This document shows, piece after piece, positions 8,584 to 16,686 of a stretch of 64,000 bases of DNA. The notes below the pieces were generated by a model. That model was not told where the DNA came from, did no database searches, and saw only the letters and a list, made by a program, of their open reading frames with translations. Numbering within the stretch: position 1 is the stretch's first letter; every line of letters starts with the position of its first letter. The stretch comes from CALANV01 sp036381615 (GTDB lineage Bacteria; Pseudomonadota; Alphaproteobacteria; CACIAM-22H2), in the NCBI GenBank assembly GCA_036381615.1, contig DASVCL010000052.1, positions 1 through 64,000 on the forward strand, given 5' to 3'. The position numbers and the translations under genes were made by a program.

Positions 8584-9231
8584 CTATAGGGCCCGTGTCC
8601 TGCGCCGGTTCTTCCAGAGAATCAGACAGAACACGCCAATGCCGGCCAGCGGCAACGCGACGTCTTCGGGGATGTTCAACAGCCAGGCCGCGGCGCCGCC
8701 GACGAGCAACCAGAGCACGGGGAGCACGACCAGATGCAGCGGCGTCCGGCCCTCCGCCAGCAGCAGCATGCCGATGGTGAAGATCGTCGTCGGGCCGGGT
8801 GCGACCCCGAACAAGGGCGTGCGCGGCCAGCCATGCCCTGCGAGCCATCCGACGAGCGGATAGATCGCCATCGCGAAGAACACGAGCCCGAGCCCGGCCC
8901 AGCCGGCGGGGTCGGCGCGGAAGCGGAACGCAACCTTGCCTCTGATCGCGCCGGTCCAGGCGAAGAGCAGACCCTGGATGACGAAGGCGGTGGCGTACGC
9001 CGGGGCGGCAAAGTCGATCGTGGCCACGTGCAACAGGTAATAGGCGACGCCGATCCACGCCCACGCCGCCGCCAGGAGCGCGCCGACGAGCCTGTCGCCA
9101 TGCGGGACCGGCCTGAAGATCAGCAGGATGACGGCGAGGCCGAGAACGTAGGCGATGATCTGCGCCGGCCAGATGGCGCGGTTGTACTGCGCGACGACGG
9201 AAAAGAGGACATCCGCTGTGAAAGGCAGCAT
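8584..9231 (-). CDS. DUF6064-like integral membrane protein
   Basis: 215 aa, strongly hydrophobic with seven or so membrane helices and an MLPFT...VLFSVVAQYNRAIWPAQI start typical of DUF6064 proteins. Basic C-terminus (KNRRRTRAL) probably cytoplasmic. No catalytic motif. It lies 39 bp downstream of the aldo/keto reductase stop and reads in the same direction, so the two may be cotranscribed. Confidence 0.72.
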   Translation of the reverse strand: MLPFTADVLFSVVAQYNRAIWPAQIIAYVLGLAVILLIFRPVPHGDRLVGALLAAAWAWIGVAYYLLHVATIDFAAPAYATAFVIQGLLFAWTGAIRGKVAFRFRADPAGWAGLGLVFFAMAIYPLVGWLAGHGWPRTPLFGVAPGPTTIFTIGMLLLAEGRTPLHLVVLPVLWLLVGGAAAWLLNIPEDVALPLAGIGVFCLILWKNRRRTRAL

Positions 9232-9270
9232 ATCGGTTCGCCCGAATGCGGGTTCGGCAGCAGCCGGCGG

Positions 9271-10203
9271 CTAGAGGTTCTCGACGTAACGGATCATCCG
9301 CGCGCGCATCTGCTGATCGGGCAGGCGGCCGTACAAGGCGCCCATGTTCTCTCGCATATGATCCACGCGCGTGGTGGCGGGAATCACGCAGGTGACGGCC
9401 GGGTGGGCGACGATGAACTTGAGGAAGAACTGCGCCCAATTCGCGCAGTCGAATTCGGCGGCCCATTCGGGCAGCGGATGGCGGCCGAACAGGCGGAACA
9501 GCTCCCCTTGGCGGAAGGGCCGGTTGACGATGACGGCGAGGCCGCGTTCGGCCGCGAGCGGGAGCAGGCGCCTTTCGGCCTCGCGATCCAGAATGTTGTA
9601 GGTGAACTGCACGAAGTCGAGCGGCTGTTCCGCCATCAACTTCGCCAACGCATCGTGACGGCGGCCATGGGACGTGGTCACGCCGACGTAGCGGATCCGG
9701 CCCTGCGCCTTGTAATCGAGGAGCGTCTCGAGATGGCCTTCCCAGTTCAGCAGATTGTGAATCTGCATCAGATCGAACCGCTCGACGCCCCACAGCCGCC
9801 GCGAGTTCTCCATCTGTTTGACCCCGAGCGCCTGAAGCCAGGTCCACACCTTGGTCGCGGCAAAGAGGGGTCGTGCATTCGAGAGGCGTGCCAGGCCGTA
9901 GCCGATGACTGCCTCGGACGAGCCGTACATCGGCGAAGAATCGACCACGGCGCCGCCCATGTCGAAGAAGGTTTGCAGGACCTTCGCCCGTTCGTCGCGC
10001 AGCGCCTGATCATCGCCGACGTTGAAGGTGATCCACGAGCCCATGCCGATGACCGGCACCTGCTCCCCGGTCGAGGGAATGGCTCTTTTCAGCATCGCCC
10101 CAGGTGCCGCGGCGGCCCCGGTGCCGAGCGAGGCGGCGGCGCCGAGGCCGGCCAGCGACGCCAGGACGGCGCGGCGGCTCAATTCCGATCCGGTTCGCTG
10201 CAT
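9271..10203 (-). CDS. Tat-exported aldo/keto reductase
   Basis: 310 aa. Residues 1-33 are a Tat-type signal (ELSRRAVLASLAG...AAAAP). The AKR tetrad is present: Asp and Tyr in VVDSSPMYG, Lys in FAATKVW and His in LMQIHNL. NADPH-dependent AKRs are usually cytoplasmic, so a Tat leader implies that the protein folds with its nucleotide before export, as seen in a subgroup of bacterial AKRs. Substrate unknown. First gene of a likely two-gene leftward unit. Confidence 0.85.
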   Translation of the reverse strand: MQRTGSELSRRAVLASLAGLGAAASLGTGAAAAPGAMLKRAIPSTGEQVPVIGMGSWITFNVGDDQALRDERAKVLQTFFDMGGAVVDSSPMYGSSEAVIGYGLARLSNARPLFAATKVWTWLQALGVKQMENSRRLWGVERFDLMQIHNLLNWEGHLETLLDYKAQGRIRYVGVTTSHGRRHDALAKLMAEQPLDFVQFTYNILDREAERRLLPLAAERGLAVIVNRPFRQGELFRLFGRHPLPEWAAEFDCANWAQFFLKFIVAHPAVTCVIPATTRVDHMRENMGALYGRLPDQQMRARMIRYVENL

Positions 10204-10370
10204 GTCCTACCTGCCGATCCCGAGTCGCCGCCAAACACGGCAATCCTCTTTCTTGGGTTCAACGCATCGATATGGGACTATCAGACGGCCGGTCAAAGGC
10301 CCGCCCGGGGTAGGAGCGGACACGTCACGACATCATACCGGGACCGGCGGCACAGTTAAGGAGGCCCGAC

Positions 10371-11348
10371 ATGACGTCCTCGAGCGAATGGCAGATCCCA
10401 CTCGCGGCGCGGCCGCGGCCGGAAGATTGTGCCTATGACCTCGAGTCTGCCCTGGCCGCGGTCGTGGGCCTGACGGCGACGGTTCCCGACGACGCCTTCA
10501 CCGCCGAGACGCTCGGCACGGAGCGCGCCGGAAACGGCGTCCTGATCCGCAGCGACGGCGTGGTGCTGACCATCGGGTATCTGATCACCGAGGCCGAGAC
10601 GGTCTGGCTCAGCCTCATCGACGGCCGTGTCGTTCCCGGCCATGCGCTCGCCTATGACCAGCAGACGGGTTTCGGCCTCGTACAGGCGCTCGCCCGTCTC
10701 GACCTGCCGGTCCTGCCGCTGGGACGGTCGAGTGCCGCCCGCGTGGGCGAACGCGTCGTCATCGCCGGCGCCGGCGGACCGGCGTATTCGCTCGCGGCGC
10801 GCATCGTCGCCAAGCAGGAATTCGCGGGCTATTGGGAGTATTTTCTGGACGAGGCGATCTTCACCGCACCCGCGCACCCGCATTGGGGCGGCGCCGCGGT
10901 GATCGGGCCTCACGGCGATCTCCTCGGGATCGGCTCGCTGCAGCTCGAGCAGGTGGGCGAGGACGGGCGCACCCGTCCGCTCAACATGGTCGTGCCGATC
11001 GATCTTCTGAAACCGATCCTCGACGATCTCGTCACGTTCGGCAGACCCAATCGCCCGCCGCGGCCCTGGCTCGGCCTGTACGCCGCCGAGGTCGAGGACA
11101 AGGTCGCCGTCGCCGGTCTCGCCACGGGCGGGCCGGCGGAGCGCGCCGATCTGCGCCCGGGCGATATCGTGCTCGCGGCCGGCGGATCGCCGGTCAGCAG
11201 CCTCGCCGATTTCTACCGCCAGGTCTGGTCATTGGGCGAGGCCGGCGTCGAGGTGCCGCTCACGGTTCACCGCGACGGCCGCACCATCGACCTGCGCGTG
11301 CGCTCGGCCGATCGCAACAGGTTCCTCAAGGCGCCGAAGATGCACTGA
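10371..11348 (+). CDS. HtrA/DegP-like protein lacking the catalytic triad, with PDZ domain
   Basis: 325 aa: a trypsin-like S1C fold (about 30-215) then a PDZ domain (about 230-310, PWLGLYAAEV... GGPAERADLRPGDIVLAAGG). The HtrA landmarks can be aligned but all three catalytic residues are replaced: the His of TNNHVV is Tyr70 (VVLTIGYLI), the Asp of DLAVL is Gly100 (QQTGFGLV), and the Ser of GNSGG is Trp172 (PHWGGAA). No signal peptide is visible. It is therefore probably a non-proteolytic scaffold or peptide-binding protein. Start at 10371 has AAGGAGG. Divergent from the AKR gene. Confidence 0.82.
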   Translation: MTSSSEWQIPLAARPRPEDCAYDLESALAAVVGLTATVPDDAFTAETLGTERAGNGVLIRSDGVVLTIGYLITEAETVWLSLIDGRVVPGHALAYDQQTGFGLVQALARLDLPVLPLGRSSAARVGERVVIAGAGGPAYSLAARIVAKQEFAGYWEYFLDEAIFTAPAHPHWGGAAVIGPHGDLLGIGSLQLEQVGEDGRTRPLNMVVPIDLLKPILDDLVTFGRPNRPPRPWLGLYAAEVEDKVAVAGLATGGPAERADLRPGDIVLAAGGSPVSSLADFYRQVWSLGEAGVEVPLTVHRDGRTIDLRVRSADRNRFLKAPKMH

Positions 11349-11411
11349 GGCGATCGATATTTCGCCCCGACGCGTGACGGATTCCGTCCGGGCGCAGCGC
11401 ATCGGGATGGG

Positions 11412-11436
11412 CCATGACGCCCTGCGGGCGTCATGG
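11412..11436. terminator. Hairpin between convergent genes
   Basis: Perfect 10-bp arms CCATGACGCC / GGCGTCATGG around a 5-base loop, located between the ends of the HtrA-like gene and the leftward ABM-like gene (it covers the latter's stop codon). No T tract follows on either strand, so it is a possible bidirectional terminator rather than a certain one. Confidence 0.45.
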
Positions 11437-11784
11437 CGTATGATTGCCGGTGCGGCCGGTCGCGAAGACGATGTTGAGGATCTGCACGCTGCGCGGCAGT
11501 TCGATCAGGAACTCGGCATCGCGCTCCAGATGGTGGATGCGCCGCGGATCGCCGCCGGTGAAGCGCGACATCGCTTCCACGCTCTCCCAGTACGATATCG
11601 TCACGAACTCGCTTTCGTTGGCGCGATCCTCGCGAAGCATCTGCACGCCCAAGGCCTTTTCCGCGAGCGGCTTGATGCCGTGCTCGTAGAGATATCGGGC
11701 ATACGCATCGGCCTTGGCTGCCGTCGTGCGGCCGCGCCAGATGCGGGCGATGGTGGGACGCGGGTCGTTGGGTGTGGCATTCAT
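11431..11784 (-). CDS. ABM-fold monooxygenase-like protein
   Basis: 117 aa. The order ARIWRGRT, EHGIKPLAEKALGVQML, TISYWESVEAMSRFTG and a histidine-rich HHLERDAEF segment fits small dimeric alpha/beta-barrel (ABM-like) proteins. Reaction unknown. It is divergent from the CGNR regulator, with the 28-bp palindrome at 11889-11916 between them, so it is a plausible target of that regulator. Confidence 0.7.
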   Translation of the reverse strand: MNATPNDPRPTIARIWRGRTTAAKADAYARYLYEHGIKPLAEKALGVQMLREDRANESEFVTISYWESVEAMSRFTGGDPRRIHHLERDAEFLIELPRSVQILNIVFATGRTGNHTP

Positions 11785-11888
11785 GGCTTCCTCCTCGTGT
11801 CATCCCGTGCCGTCGTCAGGTTCCGCGTCACCGAGCCGGGTCCCGATCCGGGGGCACGGCCGCCCGCAGCGCCTTGACGGTGGTGCCG

Positions 11889-11916
11889 TAACCAGTAAAA
11901 CTAATTTTACTGGTTA
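11889..11916. promoter_or_regulatory. Perfect 28-bp palindrome (candidate operator)
   Basis: Arms TAACCAGTAAAA and TTTTACTGGTTA are exact reverse complements around CTAA. It is AT-rich in otherwise GC-rich DNA and lies 26 bp upstream of the CGNR-protein start and about 105 bp upstream of the divergent ABM-like gene. As an operator it could control both. It could also form an RNA hairpin, but position before both starts argues for protein binding. Confidence 0.7.
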
Positions 11917-11941
11917 TTATCCTTAACCACCAGGAGCAATT

Positions 11942-12562
11942 TTGAAGGTTTCCATGACGACATCCCGCGCAGGCAGCCTGTCCCTGGTCGGCGGCGTTCT
12001 GGCGCTCGACTTCGCCAATACGGCAAGCGGCCGGGACACGGACGAGCCCGTCGATCATCTGCAGAGCGCCGGCCACGTCGTCGATTGGGCCTTGCATGCA
12101 GGCGGCATCGATTCCGCGACCGCGGCGCGATTCCGCACCTTCATCGCGAACGAGCCGGCGGCGACACAGCGGCTGCTCCGCCATGCCCATCAGCTGCGCG
12201 CGGCCATCTACGACATCGTTGCCGCCATTGCCCGCGGCGAAGCCCCGTCCCGGACCGATCTCGGGACGCTCAAGGATTTTGCGCACAAGGTGATCGGACC
12301 GGCGGAGCTCGCACCGATCCCCAGCGGCGGCTATGGGTTCGATTTTTCGGCAGCTCCGGTCGAAGTCGCCCTGCTCGGACCCGTGGTTTGGTCCGCCCTC
12401 GACCTGCTCGCGACGGGAGATTTCGCCCGCATCAAGCAGTGTCCGGGCGAAGGCTGCGGATGGTTGTTCGTCGATCGCAGCAAGAACAACTCACGCCGGT
12501 GGTGCGACATGGCCACGTGCGGCAATCGCACGAAGGGAAGAAGACATCGGCAGCGCCGCTGA
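11942..12562 (+). CDS. ABATE/CGNR zinc-finger domain regulator
   Basis: 206 aa from a TTG at 11942 (AGGAG five bases before it); an ATG at 11954 (202 aa) is the alternative. The N-terminal ABATE-like region (LALDFANTASGR) is followed by a C-terminal zinc finger: CPGEGCGWLFVDRS, then RRWCDMATCGNR, with four cysteines and the CGNR signature, and a very basic tail that suits DNA binding. Members are regarded as stress-related regulators. The palindrome immediately upstream suggests autoregulation. Confidence 0.88.
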   Translation: MKVSMTTSRAGSLSLVGGVLALDFANTASGRDTDEPVDHLQSAGHVVDWALHAGGIDSATAARFRTFIANEPAATQRLLRHAHQLRAAIYDIVAAIARGEAPSRTDLGTLKDFAHKVIGPAELAPIPSGGYGFDFSAAPVEVALLGPVVWSALDLLATGDFARIKQCPGEGCGWLFVDRSKNNSRRWCDMATCGNRTKGRRHRQRR

Positions 12563-12669
12563 CGATTCATCGGCGGCGGGTTCCGGATCGCCGGGGGCGG
12601 GCGCCACGATCCATTTCGGCAAGCGCGTTCCACCGCCGTCGCCGCCATCCCCGGATCTTCCGCCGGATA

Positions 12670-13758
12670 TCAGCTCTTGCGGCGGAGCGCGCGGAATAGG
12701 AACGGCGCGAACGTCACGACCATGGTGATGCGGACGATGTGATGCGTCGCCACGAAGGCCGCATCGACGGCGAGGGCGAGCGCGACGAGGCTCATCTCGG
12801 CGAGCCCGCCGGGCGCAAAGGCGAGCACGACCGCCGGCAGGGGATAGTCCATCCAGCGCGACAGCGCCGCGGCGAACGCGACCGTTGTGGCGAGCATCAT
12901 GACCGCCGAAACGACGGCATGGAGAACCGTACGCGCGATCTGGGCGAGTGGGACGCCGGCGAAGCGGCAGCCGATGGATGCGCCGATCACGACCTGTGCC
13001 ACCGCGACGAGGATGTCGGGCGGCTTCGAGGCGGTGATGCCGGCGAGATGAACCACCGCGCTCAGCACCATCGGCCCGACCAGGAACGACGCGGGTACTT
13101 TGAGCAGACGCCCGATGATCGTGCCGATCGGCGCGCAGAGCGTGAGCACCACGACGTCGACGAAGGACAGATTGAACAGACCGATGGTGACCCGGGCCGC
13201 GCCGGCCGGCATGTCGGTACCGAACCGGTACCAGAGCGGGATCGTGAAGACGACGAGCATGATGCGCGCCGCATGCGTGAGCGAGATGATGCGGTCGTCC
13301 CCGCCCATCTGGCCGCCGACGATGACCATCTCGTTGAGGCCGCCAGGGGTCGCGCCGAAGAACGCGGTGATCGGGTCGTAGCCGGCGACCTTGCGGAAAT
13401 AGAGAAGAGCGATGCCGCCTGCCAGCAGGGACCACGCGGCCAGGGCGAGGAGCGTGGCCCACCATTCGCCCATGCGCGCGACCACGGCCGGCGTGAAAGC
13501 GCTGCCGAGCATGATGCCGATGACGGCGATCATCGTGCTGCGGGCCGCGCGCGGAATGAACAGCCGCAATCCGCAGAGCGTCCCCACGGTCACCGCGGCC
13601 ATCGAGCCGAGCATCCAGGCGAGCGGCAGCGTGAGATAGTCGAAGACGGCGCCACCCGCGGCCCCCAGCGCGAGGGTCAGGGCGAGCGATGCGAACCGAC
13701 GGGGCCAGTCGGCCTTCGGCGGCGCCGCCGGTGCGATTTGCGCGTCGTCCCGTACCAT
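12670..13758 (-). CDS. AbrB-family membrane protein (putative transporter)
   Basis: 362 aa with about ten membrane helices in two homologous halves; each half ends with a Pro-Gly-Gly-Leu motif (TPGGLNEM near 140, APGGLAEMSL near 320). Proteins of this family were long labelled ammonia monooxygenase or AbrB regulators but look like transporters. It is the last gene of a leftward operon with argE, a HAD hydrolase and an AstE/ASPA-type deacylase, so a role in moving the substrate or product of that pathway is a reasonable guess. ATG at 13758. Confidence 0.8.
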   Translation of the reverse strand: MVRDDAQIAPAAPPKADWPRRFASLALTLALGAAGGAVFDYLTLPLAWMLGSMAAVTVGTLCGLRLFIPRAARSTMIAVIGIMLGSAFTPAVVARMGEWWATLLALAAWSLLAGGIALLYFRKVAGYDPITAFFGATPGGLNEMVIVGGQMGGDDRIISLTHAARIMLVVFTIPLWYRFGTDMPAGAARVTIGLFNLSFVDVVVLTLCAPIGTIIGRLLKVPASFLVGPMVLSAVVHLAGITASKPPDILVAVAQVVIGASIGCRFAGVPLAQIARTVLHAVVSAVMMLATTVAFAAALSRWMDYPLPAVVLAFAPGGLAEMSLVALALAVDAAFVATHHIVRITMVVTFAPFLFRALRRKS

Positions 13759-13773
13759 CGACGGTCCCGCGCG

Positions 13774-14751
13774 TCAGCCGACGAAGCGACCGAGACGCAC
13801 GGCGGTCTGGCCCTTGCTGAGGCGGCGCGAGGGCATGATGAGCACGCAATCGTCGTAGGGCGTACGCACCGGTTCGTCGCCGTCCTGCGCGATGATGGTG
13901 TCGCGCTTCGGGATCACTTCGAGCCCCTTGTAGTCCGCGGCAAAGGTGAAGTGATCGGTCCGGATGGTGATGGCGTCGGTCACTTCGATCACGCGCTGCG
14001 GGCCCGGCGGCTGCGCCGGCAGATTTGCCGCGACGAAGTCCGGCGGGAGGATACCGAGATGGTGAAGGAAGCGCAGGAGCGTTTCCTTGGCGACGGCCGC
14101 GCTCGCGACCTCCCAATGCTGGCCGCATTCCACCAGCAGTGCGTTCTTCGGGCTGCGCGGATCGCTGAAGCCGCCGTAGTCCCGCATGCGCCGGCCGGCG
14201 GCGTGGCCGGAGTCGCTGACGACGAGCGCCGGATACGCGACCGCGCGCGCGAAGGCGCGCCCCTTGTCGAGCGGACCGCAGAGCAGCAGCGGTGCCGTCG
14301 CATGCTGCATCGAATGGATGTCGAGGAGGAAATCCGCAGCCTCGACCACGGGGCGCAGCTCGCGGGCGCGCGCGAGCTCGATGCTGCGCCGCGGACCGTC
14401 GAGCACGTCGGGCGACCACAGGCGGTTGAAATCCTCGTCGATGAAACGCGACGCCGTCGGATTCTGGCGGTCGAAGGATTCGAAGGCGGCGACGTTGCAG
14501 AAGGCGAGCGTCAGAATGCCGCGCTGCGGCCGAACGCCGCTGCGAAGCAGAAAATCGAGCGCGATGGCGCCACACAATTCGTTGCCATGGACCAGCGCCG
14601 TCACCAGCACGTGCGGGCCGGGGACGCCGCTGTCGAAGCGCGTCACGTAGTCGATACCGGTGTTGCCCTTGCGGTAGGCCGAGATATCGGGCGGGGTCAG
14701 CTCGATCGGATAGTCGTCGGACGGCACGCTCGCGGCTCCAGGCACAGTCAC
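13774..14751 (-). CDS. Succinylglutamate desuccinylase/aspartoacylase family hydrolase
   Basis: 325 aa, M14-like zinc deacylase. Zinc ligands are visible in LVHGNELCG (His, Glu) and in FLLDIHSMQ (His); RFIDEDFNR is the substrate-binding segment typical of AstE/AspA. The enzyme should cleave an N-acyl group from an amino acid. Start is a GTG at 14751 with AAGGAA upstream; no better ATG is near. It is 27 bp after the HAD gene and 15 bp before AbrB, so all are cotranscribed. Which acyl group is removed cannot be read from sequence. Confidence 0.85.
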   Translation of the reverse strand: MTVPGAASVPSDDYPIELTPPDISAYRKGNTGIDYVTRFDSGVPGPHVLVTALVHGNELCGAIALDFLLRSGVRPQRGILTLAFCNVAAFESFDRQNPTASRFIDEDFNRLWSPDVLDGPRRSIELARARELRPVVEAADFLLDIHSMQHATAPLLLCGPLDKGRAFARAVAYPALVVSDSGHAAGRRMRDYGGFSDPRSPKNALLVECGQHWEVASAAVAKETLLRFLHHLGILPPDFVAANLPAQPPGPQRVIEVTDAITIRTDHFTFAADYKGLEVIPKRDTIIAQDGDEPVRTPYDDCVLIMPSRRLSKGQTAVRLGRFVG

Positions 14752-14778
14752 GGACGGGATTCCTTATCTAACGCAACG

Positions 14779-15402
14779 TCACAAAAGGCCATAGGCCCGA
14801 AGATCGGCGCGAAGCTTCAGGGGATCGTGGAACTGAACCGCCTGGAGGCCGGCCGCGCGCGCACCGGCAACGTTTGCGGCATTGTCGTCGATGAACAGGC
14901 ACCGTTCCGGGCAAAGCCCGTAGGTGTCGGTCAGGTAGCGGAAAATACACGGATCGGGCTTCATCATGCCGATTTCGCCCGAAACGACGATTGCGCGAAA
15001 ACAGGCGAGGAAACCGAAGCGGCGGCGGGCGTGGTGGAACGTCTCCGCCGACCAGTTGGTCAGCGCGAAGAGGGGCGTGCCGCGGCCGTGAAGCTCCTCG
15101 AGAAGGGCGACGGTGCCGGCGATGGGACCGGCGAGCATGCGGTCGAACTCGCCGTAATAGGCGCGGATGAGATCGGCGTATTCCGGATGGCGCGCGATCA
15201 GCTCGGCTTCCGCCTCGGCGATCGTGCGGCCGGCGTCCTGCCGCTCGTTCCAGGCCTGGGTGCAGACGGTTGCGAGGAATGCCTCCATCGCCGCCTCGTC
15301 GGCGAAGCGCGTGCGATAGAGATGGCGCGGGTTCCAGTCGATCAGCACGCCGCCCAGGTCGAAGACGACGGTGGTCGGCCGCGGCGCAGCGGCGGACGTC
15401 AT
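14779..15402 (-). CDS. HAD-superfamily hydrolase
   Basis: 207 aa with all HAD motifs: I VVFDLGGVLIDW (nucleophile Asp), II ALTNWS, III MMKPD and IV FIDDNAANV, with a helical cap between I and II. Similar to haloacid-dehalogenase-like or alpha-phosphatase subfamilies; substrate unknown. The ATG at 15402 overlaps the argE stop as ATGA, indicating translational coupling. Confidence 0.87.
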   Translation of the reverse strand: MTSAAAPRPTTVVFDLGGVLIDWNPRHLYRTRFADEAAMEAFLATVCTQAWNERQDAGRTIAEAEAELIARHPEYADLIRAYYGEFDRMLAGPIAGTVALLEELHGRGTPLFALTNWSAETFHHARRRFGFLACFRAIVVSGEIGMMKPDPCIFRYLTDTYGLCPERCLFIDDNAANVAGARAAGLQAVQFHDPLKLRADLRAYGLL

Positions 15403-16568
15403 CGGGCGTGGGCGACGCGCGCAACCAACCGGCGCAGAAACGTCTCGCACTGGGCGAGCTGATCGAGTGTGACGAATTCGTCAGGCTTGTGGGCCTGGTC
15501 GATGCTGCCGGGTCCGCAAATGATGGTCGGGATGCCCGCCTCGTCGAAGAGGCCGGCCTCGGTTCCGAAGGCCACCTTGCCGGTCGAGTTGCCGCCGGAG
15601 GCTGCCTTCGCCATCTCGGTGATTGCGGCATCCTCGCTCGTGTCGAGGCCGGGAAAGCTCGACAGCTCCTCCCAACGGAAGCCGGTGTCCGGGTGAACCG
15701 CGCGCATCTGCGGCTCGAGCTCGTCGGCTGCGAAGCGCTGCACCTCGCCGAGGAGGGCACGCGGATCGTCGGCGGGCAAGTGGCGGAACTCGAAATCGAA
15801 CCAGCAGTCCTTGGGCACGATGTTGAGCGCCGTGCCGCCCTGGATGAGGCCCGTATGGACGGTCGTATGCGGAATGTCGAAGCCGTGGTCGAACGGGCCG
15901 TGCTCGGCAATGCGCCGCGCCATCCGGTTGAGATAGGCGATCACCTCGGCGGCATACTGAATGGCGTTGACGCCCCGGGGCGCGAGGGAGGAGTGGCATT
16001 CGAAGCCGCGGACATGCCCGCGGACGCTGAGCTTGCCCTTGTGGGCGCGGATCACCTTCATCTCGGTCGGTTCGCCGACGACGCAGGCGAACGGCCGCAC
16101 GTCCATCCGGGCGAGTTCGGCGATCAGGCGACGGACGCCGATGCAGCCGACCTCCTCGTCATAGGAAAAGGCGAGGTGGATCGGTGTGGTGAGCCGTGCC
16201 GCCAGGAACTCCGGCGTCAGGGCGAGCGCGACGGCGATAAATCCCTTCATGTCGCAGGTGCCGCGGCCATAGAGACGGCCGTCGCGTTGCACGACCTTGA
16301 ACGGATCGCTCGACCATTCCTGGCCGTCGACCGGCACGACATCGGTATGGCCGGAGAGCATCAACCCCGGCTTGTCCGACGGACCCAGCGTCGCAAACAG
16401 GTTCGCCTTCTTCCCGGCCTCGTCGAAGACGAGCCGGGAGTCCACGCCATGCGTCTTCAGGTAGTCGCGTACGAATTCGATCAGTGCGAGATTCGAGTCG
16501 CGGCTGGTCGTGTCGAAGGCGACTAGGCGACGGAGCATGTCGATCGAACCGGAGGAGGGAGTCTGCAT
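15399..16568 (-). CDS. argE: Acetylornithine deacetylase-type M20 amidohydrolase
   Basis: 389 aa. M20 motifs in order: metal site SGHTDVVPVDG, bridging Asp in RGTCDMKGF, catalytic Glu pair YDEEVGC, GEPTEMK and a C-terminal metal His in AHKPDEF. Length and motifs match ArgE. However, it is the first gene of an operon with an AstE-like deacylase and an AbrB transporter, opposite a peptide importer, so its physiological job may be catabolic deacylation rather than arginine synthesis. Confidence 0.82.
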   Translation of the reverse strand: MQTPSSGSIDMLRRLVAFDTTSRDSNLALIEFVRDYLKTHGVDSRLVFDEAGKKANLFATLGPSDKPGLMLSGHTDVVPVDGQEWSSDPFKVVQRDGRLYGRGTCDMKGFIAVALALTPEFLAARLTTPIHLAFSYDEEVGCIGVRRLIAELARMDVRPFACVVGEPTEMKVIRAHKGKLSVRGHVRGFECHSSLAPRGVNAIQYAAEVIAYLNRMARRIAEHGPFDHGFDIPHTTVHTGLIQGGTALNIVPKDCWFDFEFRHLPADDPRALLGEVQRFAADELEPQMRAVHPDTGFRWEELSSFPGLDTSEDAAITEMAKAASGGNSTGKVAFGTEAGLFDEAGIPTIICGPGSIDQAHKPDEFVTLDQLAQCETFLRRLVARVAHAR

Positions 16569-16598
16569 TGCAACCGTGATGCGTGGATTATGGCGAAA

Positions 16599-16622
16599 TT
16601 CTCGGCCATATTAGGCCGAGAA
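16599..16622. promoter_or_regulatory. Perfect 9-bp inverted repeat in divergent promoter region
   Basis: TTCTCGGCC / GGCCGAGAA are exact reverse complements separated by ATATTA. The element lies 31 bp before the argE start and 65 bp before the M81 peptidase start, in a 118-bp region that must hold both promoters. A dimeric regulator bound here could control both arms together. No T tract follows and there is no upstream gene to terminate. Confidence 0.65.
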
Positions 16623-16686
16623 CGAGCGCGCGCGCCAGTTCGGCCGGACGCACGGGTGCCATGCGCGCGGAAGGGGTTCGGATCCA

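Noticed and set aside
10371..11348. Active DegP/HtrA protease
   Set aside because: All three catalytic positions are substituted.
12739..15462. 907-codon rightward frame
   Set aside because: Antisense to AbrB, AstE-like and HAD genes, all of which have clear motifs; the predicted protein has low-complexity charged composition.
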